From: JBBRHH01 sp963788015 | GTDB taxonomy: Bacteria > Planctomycetota > Phycisphaerae > Tepidisphaerales > Tepidisphaeraceae | Reading direction: 5' to 3' | Length of the DNA: 64,000 nucleotides | Assembly (NCBI GenBank): GCA_963788015.1 | Contig: CAWBEY010000012.1 | Location: 2,170,001 to 2,234,000, forward strand | In this document: positions 32,993-42,434 of the stretch, piece by piece | Numbering within the stretch: position 1 is the stretch's first letter | Layout: every line of letters begins with the position of its first letter | Notes under the pieces: model-generated | What the model saw: the letters and a program-made list of their open reading frames with translations, nothing else | Database searches by the model: none | What the model was told of the DNA's origin: nothing | Made by a program: the position numbers and the translations under genes

Positions 32993-33901
32993 TCAGATCG
33001 TGGTGGTGATAAGTGTTCCCTCTCGCCGGGTTAGCTCGTGGAACATTCCGGCCAGGCGTGCGGTCATTTCTCCCGGTGCGCCTGAACCGATTGTGCGTCC
33101 GTCGATTTCGGCGACGGCTGCGAGCTCGCCCATTGTTCCGGTACAAAAGACTTCGTCGGCCCGGTAGAACTCGGAGAGGCTCAGGTCGCGCTCCTGGTGG
33201 GGGATGGCGTTTTCGCGGCAGAGGTCTAGCACGGTGGCACGGGTGATTCCTTCGGGGCAGGCAACGAGGCGCGGGGTCATGACCTGGCCTTGCGTTACGA
33301 GGAATAAGTGCGTGGCGTTGGTTTCGGCGACGAAGCCGTTGGGGTCGAGCATGATGGCGTCGTCGGCGCCGGCGATGTTGGCCTGGATCTTTGCGAGGAT
33401 TGACTGGATCAGGTTGCAGTGATGGATTTTTGGATCGAGACAGTCGGGGGCGAAGCGGCGGATGCTGCTGGTGATCAGGCGGATTGGGCCGGCGTTGTAG
33501 ACGGGGGGCTTGTGCTCGGCGAGGACGATGAGCGTGGGGCCGGCCTGGTTGAGGCGCGGGTCCATGCCGGAGGTGATTTTTACGCCGCGGGTCAGCGTGA
33601 GGCGGATGTGGACGGCGTCGAACATGCGATTGGCGGCGAGAGTTTTTTGGATTTCGCGGGTGATGTCGTCGTGCGATGGGATCTGGGCAAAGGCCAGGGC
33701 GATGGCGGAATTGCGCAGGCGATCAAGGTGCTCGCGGAGCTTGAAGATCTTGCCGGCGTAAACGCGCAGGCCTTCCCAGACGGCATCGCCGCCCTGCACG
33801 GCTGAATCGAAGGGGCTGATTCCGGCCTCATCGCGATGGAGGAGCCGGCCATTGATGTTGACCAGCAGATCGCGGTTTCTTTCGTCAAACTTCTGGAGCA
33901 T
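32993..33901 (-). CDS. class IV aminotransferase (branched-chain/D-amino acid type)
   Basis: 302 residues of the PLP fold-type IV family (IlvE/Dat/PabC). Landmarks: LLHRDEAGISPFDSAVQGGD, GLRVYAGKIFKLREHLDRL, the PLP lysine in DPKIHHCNLIQSILAKIQAN (KIH region), NGFVAETNATHLFLVTQG, ACPEGITRATVLDLCRENAI and EVFCTGTMGELAAV. Complete, no frameshift. It starts three bases after the stop of the upstream sulfotransferase-like gene and is probably co-translated with it. Branched-chain specificity is the family default; D-amino acid use is possible. Confidence 0.88.
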   Translation of the reverse strand: MLQKFDERNRDLLVNINGRLLHRDEAGISPFDSAVQGGDAVWEGLRVYAGKIFKLREHLDRLRNSAIALAFAQIPSHDDITREIQKTLAANRMFDAVHIRLTLTRGVKITSGMDPRLNQAGPTLIVLAEHKPPVYNAGPIRLITSSIRRFAPDCLDPKIHHCNLIQSILAKIQANIAGADDAIMLDPNGFVAETNATHLFLVTQGQVMTPRLVACPEGITRATVLDLCRENAIPHQERDLSLSEFYRADEVFCTGTMGELAAVAEIDGRTIGSGAPGEMTARLAGMFHELTRREGTLITTTI

Positions 33902-33904
33902 GGG

Positions 33905-34639
33905 TCACGTCCACAGCCTGTGCGAAAAAAGATGATCGTAGTATGGCTGGCATTCGGCAACGAGCGCGGAGAGGTGTTCGGGAACGGCCAATGTCTGCTG
34001 GCGGGGTGGCCCGAAGCTGGTGGTCGTTTCCACTTCCTTGTACCAATATTTGGCCCAGACGCCGTCGGTCTCGCGCAGGCCCGGGGGCCACTGCAACATT
34101 CGCTCGGAAAACTCCGCGTTCAGTTTTGTGCACAGCGCCGTCAGCATGCCGCGAGGATTGTTGAGAACATCGCGGGCATCGACCACCGGCGGAACCTGGG
34201 CTGTCCACTTTCGGACGAGGTCGAACAATTCGGCCTGCTGGGGGAAGCCGGTGTCGGCAAGTTTCGCGTCCGGCACGTGCTTGACCAACGACACCACCAC
34301 CTCGGCCGGGGAGCGGATGAGAAAACAATTGGACAGGTCGCGGATCCATGCGCGATCCATGTCCGGCAGCAAATGGTGCGTCATGTGCTTCTGGTAGAAG
34401 ATTTCCTTGCCGCCGGGGATGGGGCCGGTGAGCCAGGGGATGATTTTTGAGAGCTCGGTTGGGCCGGCATGAATCACTTCGGCGGCGCCGTGGTGGGCGC
34501 GGCCGGTGACGTTTAGATAGTGCGCGTACAGGGGTTCGTCGCAGACGTTTGTATCTTCGCGATTGCCCCAGGAGCGCATCATGGCCGTGGAGATGTTTCT
34601 TGGGCCTGACCACATCGCCAATCGCAGTTGCGATTTCAT
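33905..34639 (-). CDS. sulfotransferase-like protein coupled to an aminotransferase
   Basis: 244 residues. MKSQLRLAMWSGPRNISTAM shows the PAPS-binding-like SGPRNIST loop, RAWIRDLSNCFLIRSPAEVV the 3'-phosphate-binding RSP motif. Sulfotransferase-family proteins of this type occur with branched-chain aminotransferase-like proteins, and plants carry both as one fused chain. Here they are separate adjacent genes. Whether it transfers sulfate is unknown. Confidence 0.82.
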   Translation of the reverse strand: MKSQLRLAMWSGPRNISTAMMRSWGNREDTNVCDEPLYAHYLNVTGRAHHGAAEVIHAGPTELSKIIPWLTGPIPGGKEIFYQKHMTHHLLPDMDRAWIRDLSNCFLIRSPAEVVVSLVKHVPDAKLADTGFPQQAELFDLVRKWTAQVPPVVDARDVLNNPRGMLTALCTKLNAEFSERMLQWPPGLRETDGVWAKYWYKEVETTTSFGPPRQQTLAVPEHLSALVAECQPYYDHLFSHRLWT

Positions 34640-34671
34640 GCAGAGTCCTTGTCCGATCAGGCTGACGGCGT

Positions 34672-36039
34672 TTAGTGCAGCACGGGGACGGCGTCCAGAA
34701 ATCCTCCGCCGCCGCGTACGAGCGCCTCGACCTCATCCAACTCCAGTGGAGCAAGGCCCGTGAGGTTTTCGACGCCGTTGTCGGTGACGACTACGGTGTC
34801 TTCGACGCGAATGTAGATCCGCTCTTCGGGAATCCACATTTGTGGATCGAGGGCGAAGACGAATCCGACTTCAAAGGGCTTTTCTTTGTAGGTGCCCACA
34901 TCGTGTACGGCCATGCCGACCGGGTGGGTGAGGGCGCGGTCCTTGTCGAGCGCGCGGCGAACGCCGGCTTCATCGGCCGGGGTTGCGAAGCGCATTCGAT
35001 CGACTACCGGGCGCATCTCGGCGGCCGCTTCTTCAAAGACGCGCTGGGGCAAGACGCCGGGCCGGATGTGACGGAGGAGCGTCTGGTGAAACTGGACGAT
35101 GAAGCCGTACAACTGCCGCTGGCGGTCGGTATATCTGCCGTTTACCGGCCAGATTCGGCCGATGTCGCTGGTGTAATTGCAGACATCCGGCGCTACGTCC
35201 ATCAACACCAGCTCGCCATCGCGCAACGGGGCGCTGTTGCGGTAATAGTGCGGCAGCCAGATGTTGTCGGCGGTTGCGACGATGGGGCGGTAGGCCGGGC
35301 CGCGTGCTCCGTTTACGCGGTAGACACAATCGGCAACGGCCGCCAGGTCGTATTCATACCGGCCGGGGCGGGTGGCCTTCATCGCTTCGACGACGGCCAG
35401 CGCGGTGAGCTTCCCCACGTGGCGCATCAGGGCGATCTCGCGTGCGTCCTTCACGGTGCGCATGCGATCCAGAATGGGGGAGAGGTCGCGAATCTCTGGC
35501 GATGGGGAGAGTTGTCGCAGCTTTTCCGCCAGCAGCGCCTCGCGCGACAGCTGATTTTCCCAGGGGTTGGCGGCGATCAGTTTGGCCGCGTGGCGCAGTG
35601 TATCCTGACAGGCCATGTTGCCCTCGGCGGGATTGTGGGGCGTGTAGATGATACTAGCGTTGCGTAGATCGGCCTCCAGCTGCGCGGGACCAGCGACGGC
35701 GTCGCACCCGCTCAGGCCGATCAAGAGATCGGCGTCGTCAGCGGCCAGCTCCGCGCCTTCGCTGGCGGCGGAGTGTTCATCGCGATGCGGCAGATAGAGG
35801 GTGGATTTTTTCTCCCGGCCGTCCAGGAGCACCATCGCCTGCGGCGCTTCGACGCCGGTGAGGTAATAGAACTCATTGGTCTGGCGAAAGATTTCGAAGC
35901 CCCCTACCGGCGGCGCTCCCTGCACGAGGGCCACCGCGGATGTGCCGATTTCGTTGTAGATGCGCTGGTGCCGCTGGTGAAAATCTGCGGCTGAGAACCA
36001 TGGATTGTGGGTCGGGGATGCGGGGGGATGTGCTTGCAT
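34672..36039 (-). CDS. Xaa-Pro aminopeptidase (M24 family, with AMP_N domain)
   Basis: 455 residues from MQAHPPASPTHNPWFSAADF. The N-terminal AMP_N domain (NEFYYLTGVEAPQAMVLLD) is followed by the pita-bread catalytic domain. The metal ligands are visible: D in ELVLMDVAPD, D in YTSDIGRIWP, H in THPVGMAVHD, and two glutamates in PEERIYIRVEDTVVVTDNG. PepP-like enzymes cleave X-Pro from peptide N-termini in the cytoplasm. An in-frame ATG at 36159 would add 40 residues without family support. Confidence 0.9.
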   Translation of the reverse strand: MQAHPPASPTHNPWFSAADFHQRHQRIYNEIGTSAVALVQGAPPVGGFEIFRQTNEFYYLTGVEAPQAMVLLDGREKKSTLYLPHRDEHSAASEGAELAADDADLLIGLSGCDAVAGPAQLEADLRNASIIYTPHNPAEGNMACQDTLRHAAKLIAANPWENQLSREALLAEKLRQLSPSPEIRDLSPILDRMRTVKDAREIALMRHVGKLTALAVVEAMKATRPGRYEYDLAAVADCVYRVNGARGPAYRPIVATADNIWLPHYYRNSAPLRDGELVLMDVAPDVCNYTSDIGRIWPVNGRYTDRQRQLYGFIVQFHQTLLRHIRPGVLPQRVFEEAAAEMRPVVDRMRFATPADEAGVRRALDKDRALTHPVGMAVHDVGTYKEKPFEVGFVFALDPQMWIPEERIYIRVEDTVVVTDNGVENLTGLAPLELDEVEALVRGGGGFLDAVPVLH

Positions 36040-36190
36040 AATTTTGATTGCCGGAACATCAAGATACTCGGGTTGTTGTGGCGATGCGACATTGCGTCGA
36101 GCTTGCTCGATTGCGACATCTCTTGCTTTGGGGTTCAATGTCGGTTCATTGCAAATCACGAAACTTAACTACCGGTTCTGCCGGGGCGGG

Positions 36191-36697
36191 ATGTTCTCTG
36201 CTCGCCGCCTCTGCCTACTCTTGATCGCTCTGGTGGCGTCGCGGGCATTGGGGACGGCGGCGACGTCGCCTGCGGGGCAGGTTTCAGACGATGCCGTGGG
36301 GCCAGTGCTGTTGATTCTGATCGTTGGGATCGTGTTGCTCGTGGCGATCATGGTTGCGGCGGCTGCGCTTGCGCTGCTTGCTGCTTTGCTTGCATTGGGG
36401 GTGATCTCATCGTCGTTTGTGGTCGGCTTTTTGGCGAGATCTCCGCGGGCGGGATTTCGGGCTGCGGTTGTTCAGGGGGCGGCGGTGGGTGGCGTTCCGC
36501 TGGGCATGGTGGCGTTTTGGGTGGGGTGCTGGGTGATGAAGAGGAGCGTCTCGCTGAAAGCGACGATCGTGCTGGGCGGAATCAGTGGGGCCGCCGGGGG
36601 GGCGGCGAGTGGGATGCTTCTCTTGTTTCTGCTGGGGGTGGCGTCGCGGTGGATCAGGCCGCCAGGGCAAGAGGGGTTTCCGGTGGAGCAGGGGTGA
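36191..36697 (+). CDS. secreted/membrane protein with two hydrophobic segments
   Basis: 168 residues, start after GGGGCGGG. Signal peptide MFSARRLCLLLIALVASRAL; then VGPVLLILIVGIVLLVAIMV and a long alanine/leucine segment; a glycine-rich third region (GGISGAAGGAASGMLLLFLL). It is predicted to be an inner-membrane protein of two to four helices. No family recognised. Confidence 0.65.
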   Translation: MFSARRLCLLLIALVASRALGTAATSPAGQVSDDAVGPVLLILIVGIVLLVAIMVAAAALALLAALLALGVISSSFVVGFLARSPRAGFRAAVVQGAAVGGVPLGMVAFWVGCWVMKRSVSLKATIVLGGISGAAGGAASGMLLLFLLGVASRWIRPPGQEGFPVEQG

Positions 36698-36795
36698 AGG
36701 GGTGGGGGAGAGATTGAGCAGTTGTTATGATGGGAGAGAAATGTGCGGCTGCATTGGATGCTAGTGATGCGAAAGGCCGCCAAATGGAGGAGCCG

Positions 36796-37104
36796 ATGAA
36801 GCATGTTTTTCATGGAATTGAGTTTGATCTGACAAAGATCGCGGCGTTCTGCCAACGCCATGAAGTGCTGCAACTCAGCCTTTTTGGATCCATCTTGCGC
36901 GATGACTTTGGGCCAGATAGTGATATTGATGTACTTGTTGAATTTGGTGCGGCTGGCACGCCCAGCCTGCTGGAATTGGGTGGCATGTTGATGGAACTGA
37001 CGGAGATGTTTGGTCGTCAGGTCGATCTGAAGACATGGGGCTTTTTGTCGGAGCGGGTGCGGCGGCGGGTGCAGGTTGAACGGCAGGTGCAGTATGCCGC
37101 GTAG
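36796..37104 (+). CDS. MNT-domain nucleotidyltransferase antitoxin (MntA-like)
   Basis: 102 residues; GGAGGA lies just before the ATG. The nucleotidyltransferase signature GSx10DxD is complete in LFGSILRDDFGPDSDIDVLV. MNT antitoxins AMPylate or otherwise inactivate the HepT RNase with which they form a module; the HepT-like gene follows with an 11-bp overlap. Upstream in-frame ATGs at 36727 and 36784 lack a ribosome site. Confidence 0.85.
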   Translation: MKHVFHGIEFDLTKIAAFCQRHEVLQLSLFGSILRDDFGPDSDIDVLVEFGAAGTPSLLELGGMLMELTEMFGRQVDLKTWGFLSERVRRRVQVERQVQYAA

Positions 37105-37460
37105 ACGGCCTATTGATGATCGAGAACGCGTGACGCATATGTTGGAGGCGGCGCGATGCCGTCATCATTGTGGCCGGTCGAAACCGCGCCGAACTGGAGA
37201 CGGATGTGCTGCTGCGGCATGCTCTGGTGCATTGCGTCCAGTTGATTGGCGAGGCGGCATCTCGAGTCGGACAAGAGGCGCGGGATCGCGCACCAGCCCT
37301 CCCATGGCCAAAGATCGTGGGAATGCGGCACATTCTCGTCCACGATTATTTTCGAGTGGATCATGACGCGCTATGGCGCGTTGCAGTTGAACATATTCCG
37401 TTAATGATTCCTCTGCTCGAAGCTGCGATTGCCGCGTGGCCGGAGGAGCAGGTGCCGTAG
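37094..37460 (+). CDS. HepT-like RNase toxin, frameshifted
   Basis: Overlaps the antitoxin stop. MPRRRPIDDRERVTHMLEAA is the HepT start; a missing base near 37157 moves the remainder to another frame: DAVIIVAGRNRAELETDVLL, ALVHCVQLIGEAASRVGQEA, and MRHILVHDYFRVD with the Rx4HxY catalytic motif complete. Joined length about 122 residues is normal. As read the toxin is inactive, while its antitoxin is intact. Confidence 0.78.
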
Positions 37461-37486
37461 CAAACGACCGCACATCACGTGGCGCG

Positions 37487-40263
37487 TTAATCGTCATCGT
37501 CGTCATCCGGGACGAAAGTTGCCAGGGATTTTTTGGGCGGAGGCATTTTGGAGTCTGGGCCTTTTACGCTTTTCCAGATGATTTGATTTAGCAAGCCGGC
37601 AGGGGCTTTGTCGGCTTGATCGAAGTTCATTGCTTCGGATTGGCGCGCCAGCTTGTTGCGGGGATCGGTTTCGGGGAGCTGCGCACGTGGCGTGTTGGTT
37701 TCGGCGATGTATTTGATGTCCGGGAGGATGGCGGAGTAGGCCGGGGCGTTGGTTGGGGTTTGATCCCAATCCTCGATGGGCGAGGCCACCGCGTCGTTGA
37801 GATTCATGGGCGGGAGATTTAACAGCAACTCGATGGAGCGGAGCATGCTGTTGGTGTTGTAGAAGCGGTGATCGACGCTGTGGGCCTTGATGAAAGGGCT
37901 GACGACGAAGGCCGTGGTGCGGTGGGCGTCAACGTGATCGGGGCCGTCTTGTGCGTCGTCTTCGATGATGAATACGGCGCAGTGCGGCCAGATGGGACTG
38001 TGGCTAAGCGTGTCGATCAATTGGCCTATGGCGTAGTCGTTGTCGGCGACTTCGGAGCGGGGCGAATGTTTGCCGCCCGACAAGCCCTGGGTGTGATCGT
38101 GGGGCAGGCGAAGGGTGGTGAAGGCGGGGACGGATTTGCCGGTGGGATCGGTTTGGAGGGCCTGATCGAACTCTATTTTCCATTCGGCAAATCGGCTCGT
38201 GGATTTGTGAATGCCGTACTGGCGGCGGGAGTAGAGGCAGTGCTCGTCGCTGGTTTGCTTGAAGTAGATTTCGGGGGCATCGGAGTCGGGGTAATCGAGG
38301 TCGAAGCGGCGGAAGTCGATGTCGCTGATGCCGGCGAGATCGTGGCCGGGCGGTTGAAGGCCGGTGGCGGCGGGATAGTTGTCGGCCGCGCCCGAGGAGA
38401 GGAAGAAGCCGTAGTTGCGATAGGAGAGGCCGGCCTTGCGTGCGATGTCCCAGATGTGCGCTCCGGCGGCCGCGACGTCGGGGATGGGCGGCGCCGATCC
38501 TTATAGACGGGCTTGTTGCTGATGCGCTTGCCTTCGAGATCATTGGCGGGGAAGCCGCCGGTGACGTAGCCGTTGTTGCCGCCTTCGTAGTCAAAGGGTC
38601 GGCCGCGGCCGGAATAGCCGTAGGGGACGTTGCGCGAGACGTAGGCGTTGGCGGCGGCCTGGGTGCTCCAGCACCAGCCGTCGCCACTGACTTCGCCGCA
38701 GGCGTAGACGTTGTCGAGCAGGACGAATCGCTCGGCCAGGGCGTGCAGGTTGGGCGTGACTTCGCGGCCAAAGATGGTGAGGACGTTGTCGCCGTTGCCC
38801 TGGGGCAGATCGCCGAGGACCTGGTCATAGGTGCGGTTTTCCTTGACGACGTAGATGACGTGGGTGATCTGGCCGGACTTGGAGGAGATGGCTTCGAGTG
38901 GATTGGACTTGTCGGCCAGGGTGTCGATGCGGTTGTTCTTCAGGACTTGCTCGGTGGATTCTTTCAGGTCGGCGGGAATTGTCAGGAGCTGGGTATTGCC
39001 TTCGATGTTGTCGAGGATGTAGTTGCCGCCTTCCTGGCCGAGGCGCGCTTTGAAGTGACGGTTTGGATTGCGCGGCTTGACGCCTTTGCCGTTGGAGACG
39101 AGGAGATGTTTGGCGTCGGGGCTGACGACGATGCCGCTGGGATACCAGCCGGCCGGTAGATAGCCCTTCAGCTCGGGCTTGGCGAGGACAATGATGGCGA
39201 CGGCGTTCATGTCTGCGAGGGTGACGTAGAGGGTTTTTTCGTCGGCCGAGAGGGCGAGATTGGTGGGGGTTGCGCCGTACAAATCTTTGGCGGCGGCGGG
39301 GCGCAGGAGGATGGTGTTGACGATGCGGTCGTTGGCGGTGTCGATGATTGAGACGGTGTCGGAGAGGCTGTTGGCGGCGAAGAGGCGGGATTGGTCTTTA
39401 TTGAACGCTAGGCTGACGGGATGCGCACCGGTGGCGAGCGTGGCGGCGAGAGTGGGGGCGGCGGAGTTGGTTGTGTTTAATACGTATACGGCGTCGTCGC
39501 GCTCGCTGGCAACATACACTTTGGCGCCGTCGCGTTTGGCGGCGATGGCGAGGGGATAGTTGGAGGTGCCGTAATAGCTGTCACGGAAGACGAATCGGCC
39601 AAGTTCGGTGCCGGCGGCGGCGTCGTAGATGGCGACGCTGCCGGGGCTGTCTTGCGGGGCTTTGGTTTCGGTGGAAGCGTTGTTGGCGACGTAGAGGTGG
39701 TTGTGATCGTCGAGGGCGAGGCCGGCCGGGAAATCGCCTTTGCGGGTGGGGATGGAGCGGCGTTCGGCAAGGAAGCCATTGTGCTCGATGTGCAGGACAG
39801 CGATGGCGTCGTGGCCGCCCTGGGCGGCGTAGAGTTCGCCGTCGGCGGAGGCGGCGAGGCCGAAATAGAGGCCGGCCGAGGCGGTGACGCGTTTTTTGAC
39901 GCCGGTGTTGGGATCGGGCTCGACCTGCTTTACACGGTTGGGATAATCAATGTGTGACACCCCCTGCCCATCGGTCAGACGGATCGACCAGAGGGCTTGG
40001 CGCCAGCCGACGTCGGTGGCGATGGCGTATTGGCCATCGGCGGAGGGAATGAGATTGATCGGCAGGCTGCCGACGGACTGCATTCCTTCGGGGCTGAAGC
40101 GGGAGAGGGAATGGCCGGTGACTAAGGGGGGATTTGAGGGGTCATCAGCGGAGAGGGTGGGGCGGGTGGTGGCGGATTGGGTGCAACTGGCGAGGAGGAG
40201 AGGGAGGAGGAGGGGGAGGGTTTTCTGGTGGAAGGAAGAGGCACCACGGAGGCACGGAGGCAC
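37487..40263 (-). CDS. YncE-type beta-propeller/phosphoesterase lipoprotein, frameshifted; N-terminus disturbed by repeats
   Basis: A seven-bladed propeller (PLAIAAKRDGAKVYVASERD, GAHPVSLAFNKDQSRLFAAN, LALSADEKTLYVTLADMNAV, GWYPSGIVVSPDAKHLLVSN) is followed by an alkaline-phosphatase-like phosphoesterase (ITHVIYVVKENRTYDQVLGD, WPHCAVFIIEDDAQDGPDHV, DAHRTTAFVVSPFIK). A break near 38490 (one G missing) separates KRISNKPVYKD from IPDVAAAGAHIWDIARKAGL. The lipobox LLLASC follows a hydrophobic core, but the only near start is a GTG at 40263 inside an inserted CACCACGGAG-type repeat, so the native N-terminus has probably been replaced. Extracytoplasmic phosphate-ester hydrolysis is likely. Confidence 0.8.
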
Positions 40264-40275
40264 GGAGGGGGAGGG
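40242..40275 (+). repeat. CACCACGGAG-type repeat in the 5' end of the phosphoesterase gene
   Basis: GCACCACGGAGGCACGGAGG and one more CACGGAGG unit ending in GGGGAGGGAGAGG. On the other strand it encodes VPPCLRGA just before the signal-peptide core of the phosphoesterase gene. Confidence 0.78.
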
Positions 40276-40301
40276 AGAGGAAGATGGATTGGAGGGAGGG
40301 G

Positions 40302-40329
40302 TGCACGGGCGGGGCGCCCGTGCCACGGG
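40302..40329 (+). repeat. GGGCGGGACGCCC-type palindromic repeat, copy 3
   Basis: TGCACGGGCGGGGCGCCCGT followed by GCCACGGG, adjacent to the CACCACGGAG copy. Confidence 0.78.
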
Positions 40330-40392
40330 ATGGCGATGGGGGTGCGCGGCGGAGGAGGAGGGGGGGGTGGATTGAATTTGAAATGTGGTGGG

Positions 40393-40421
40393 GGGACACG
40401 GGCGAGACGCCCGCGCTACGA
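40393..40421 (+). repeat. GGGCGGGACGCCC-type palindromic repeat, copy 4
   Basis: GGGACACGGGCGAGACGCCC followed by GCGCTACGA; same orientation and 90 bp from copy 3. Confidence 0.75.
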
Positions 40422-40593
40422 GGTTCGCGTGGAGAAGACGGGCAAGTGTCGTGGCGGCATGAAAAAATTTGCGTTTGGTGGGCATGGTGGAAATATACAC
40501 GGATCGTCGGCGTGGGCCATGTGCCGGGCGAGGCGCTGTGAGGCGCGGGCTGGCGCTTTCACGGTGCGGTGCCTGGGCCTATGATCATGCACG

Positions 40594-41433
40594 ATGGGGA
40601 TCTACGATCGCGACTATTACCGCAACGATCTTCCGCGAGGCGGATTTGGCCACTTTAGTGCGTGGTCGATCACCACCTGGCTGATCGTCATTAACATTGG
40701 CGTCTTCTTCCTACAGGGGTTTCTTCATCGCTTCAATCAACCTGTCATCGACGTTGATTCCGTTGAAGGCTCGCGTCAGTTTCTGCGGGAGTTGATGCAC
40801 AATTACATGGACCCCCTCGAACGGTGGGGGTACTTCTCGATTGATACTGCCGTGCAGGGTGGGCAGATCTGGCGCTTCATTACGTTCCAGTTTCTGCACT
40901 CGTCTATCGGCCACATTGTTGGCAACATGCTTGGCCTGTATTTCTTTGGCCCGATCGTCGAGGCCCATTTCGGCTCGCGGCGTTACCTGGCGTTTTACCT
41001 GCTGTGCGGGCTGGCGGGCGCGGCGTGCTATGTCGTGCTCTCTGTGGCTCACATTTTGGGTACATCGCCCGATGCACCGCTGATCGGAGCGTCCGCGGGG
41101 GTGTTTGGTTTGCTGGTGGCGGCCGCGATGATCGCGCCACATGTGCAGGTGTTTTACTATTTTTTTCCGGTCACGATCGGCATGCTGGCGCTGGGCGGCA
41201 TATTGCTGGCGGCGTACACTGTGATCGCTTACGGGCCTAATGCGTGGGGGCAGGCGGCGCATCTGGGAGGCGCGGGGGTGGGGTTTTTGATTATGAAAAA
41301 CCAGCACTGGCTGAACATCTTCGCGGACGCTCGGCGCGCGCCGCCTACAGCGCCCGTCGCGGCCGCGCCCGCCGACGGGTGGTTCAGAAAGACTGGAGCA
41401 GGGACTTCAACCGCTGAACCGGCAGAGATGTGA
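40594..41433 (+). CDS. rhomboid-family intramembrane serine protease
   Basis: 279 residues with six predicted helices. The catalytic serine is in IGASAGVFGLLVA (GxSx) and the histidine in WGQAAHLGGAGVGFLI; the loop-1 WR motif is present as GGQIWRFITFQFLHSSIGHI with the H-x3-N in HIVGNMLGLYF. The long loop before WR (residues 50-85) is larger than in GlpG. It cleaves transmembrane proteins in the inner membrane; substrate unknown. The C-terminal 40 residues are proline/alanine-rich. Confidence 0.9.
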   Translation: MGIYDRDYYRNDLPRGGFGHFSAWSITTWLIVINIGVFFLQGFLHRFNQPVIDVDSVEGSRQFLRELMHNYMDPLERWGYFSIDTAVQGGQIWRFITFQFLHSSIGHIVGNMLGLYFFGPIVEAHFGSRRYLAFYLLCGLAGAACYVVLSVAHILGTSPDAPLIGASAGVFGLLVAAAMIAPHVQVFYYFFPVTIGMLALGGILLAAYTVIAYGPNAWGQAAHLGGAGVGFLIMKNQHWLNIFADARRAPPTAPVAAAPADGWFRKTGAGTSTAEPAEM

Positions 41434-41531
41434 CAATTCGACGATTGTGAAATTTTCCAGACGTCGTCTGGACAGTTGCCCGTCGCCATTGTGCATGGCC
41501 GGCAGTGCAATCTTCACTAAACCCATGTACC

Positions 41532-41565
41532 AAAAACGCCGGCGGCGCTTGTTGCGCTGCCGGCG
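41532..41565 (-). terminator. rho-independent terminator downstream of the B12-domain gene
   Basis: On the minus strand CGCCGGCAGCGC and GCGCCGCCGGCG can pair across AACAA (41537-41565) and the stem is followed by TTTTT (41532-41536). It lies about 50 bp after the minus-strand gene. The same stem could also end rhomboid transcripts, but there is no T run on that strand. Confidence 0.75.
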
Positions 41566-41613
41566 GTTCCCAACTTGCCTTGGGAAGGAGAAGATTGTTG
41601 CAACGCCCCTGCT

Positions 41614-42378
41614 TCAATCGGCGCCGGCGTGGACGGTTTCGGCGGCGCGGCGGGTGGCGGTTTTGCCGCGGGTGCGGCGGCTTCGGCCGACGGTTTGCTG
41701 ATCGGCGGTGGCGCGTTTGTGGGGGTTCTTGCGTGCGATTTCGATGGCTTGGGCGGCGTCGGGGGCGGTGAGGTCGGCGCCGATTTCTTCGGCCAGGCCT
41801 TCAGCGCGTTTGTAGATGCCGCCGCAGCACATGATCTGCATCTCGGGGCAACTGTTGACGTCGCGCAGGTAGTCGATAAGGCGGCGGACTGCGGGCATGC
41901 CGGCCGGGAGGGTGCCGAAGAGAATCAGGAGGTTTGGGCGGACGTCGCCGATGAGCTTGAGGATTTCGTCGTGGGGGACGCCGCCGCCGGCGAAGCGGAC
42001 TTCGTAGCCGTGGGCCTCGAAGAGATCGGAGCAGAGCTGGCCGCCCAGTTCCTCGGGCTCATCGTCGCCGCAGAGAATGAGGACCTTTTGCCCATTGGCG
42101 GGCTGGCGGTTGAGCATGGAGGTAAGTTGGTCGGTGAGTGCGCGGTTGAGGCGGGTGGCGAGATTCAGGCTGCTGATGGTGATGCGGTCTTCGCGGTAGA
42201 GGTTCTGGAGCAGTTCCATGGTCGGCCAGACCAGGCCGATGAGGAGGTCGTAGGGGGAATGGCCGGAATGGACTGCGTTGTCGATGATCTGCCGGCAGGA
42301 GGTTCGATCGCCTTTGAGGAGGGGTTCGAGGTAGATGCCGACGGTGTCGCTGCTGATGGCTTTGGCTGCGCTTTTCAT
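41614..42378 (-). CDS. cobalamin-binding-type sensor domain protein without a DNA-binding domain
   Basis: 254 residues. IYLEPLLKGDRTSCRQIIDN, YDLLIGLVWPTMELLQNLYR and NLATRLNRALTDQLTSMLNR form the B12-binding-2 four-helix cap; VLILCGDDEPEELGGQLCSD, LFEAHGYEVRFAGGGVPHDE and ILKLIGDVRPNLLILFGTL the Rossmann-like part. In typical family members ExHxxG carries the cobalt-ligating histidine; here the corresponding DEPEELG has glutamate. So this protein may bind no cobalamin or a different ligand. No MerR helix-turn-helix is present. The C-terminus is basic (GRSRRTRGKTATRR). Start MKSAAKAISS fits the domain; longer starts exist. Confidence 0.8.
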   Translation of the reverse strand: MKSAAKAISSDTVGIYLEPLLKGDRTSCRQIIDNAVHSGHSPYDLLIGLVWPTMELLQNLYREDRITISSLNLATRLNRALTDQLTSMLNRQPANGQKVLILCGDDEPEELGGQLCSDLFEAHGYEVRFAGGGVPHDEILKLIGDVRPNLLILFGTLPAGMPAVRRLIDYLRDVNSCPEMQIMCCGGIYKRAEGLAEEIGADLTAPDAAQAIEIARKNPHKRATADQQTVGRSRRTRGKTATRRAAETVHAGAD

Positions 42379-42434
42379 GGGGATGCCTTTGTCGCTGGGG
42401 CGGCTGAGATGCTTCCAAGCCTCAACTGCCCAGA

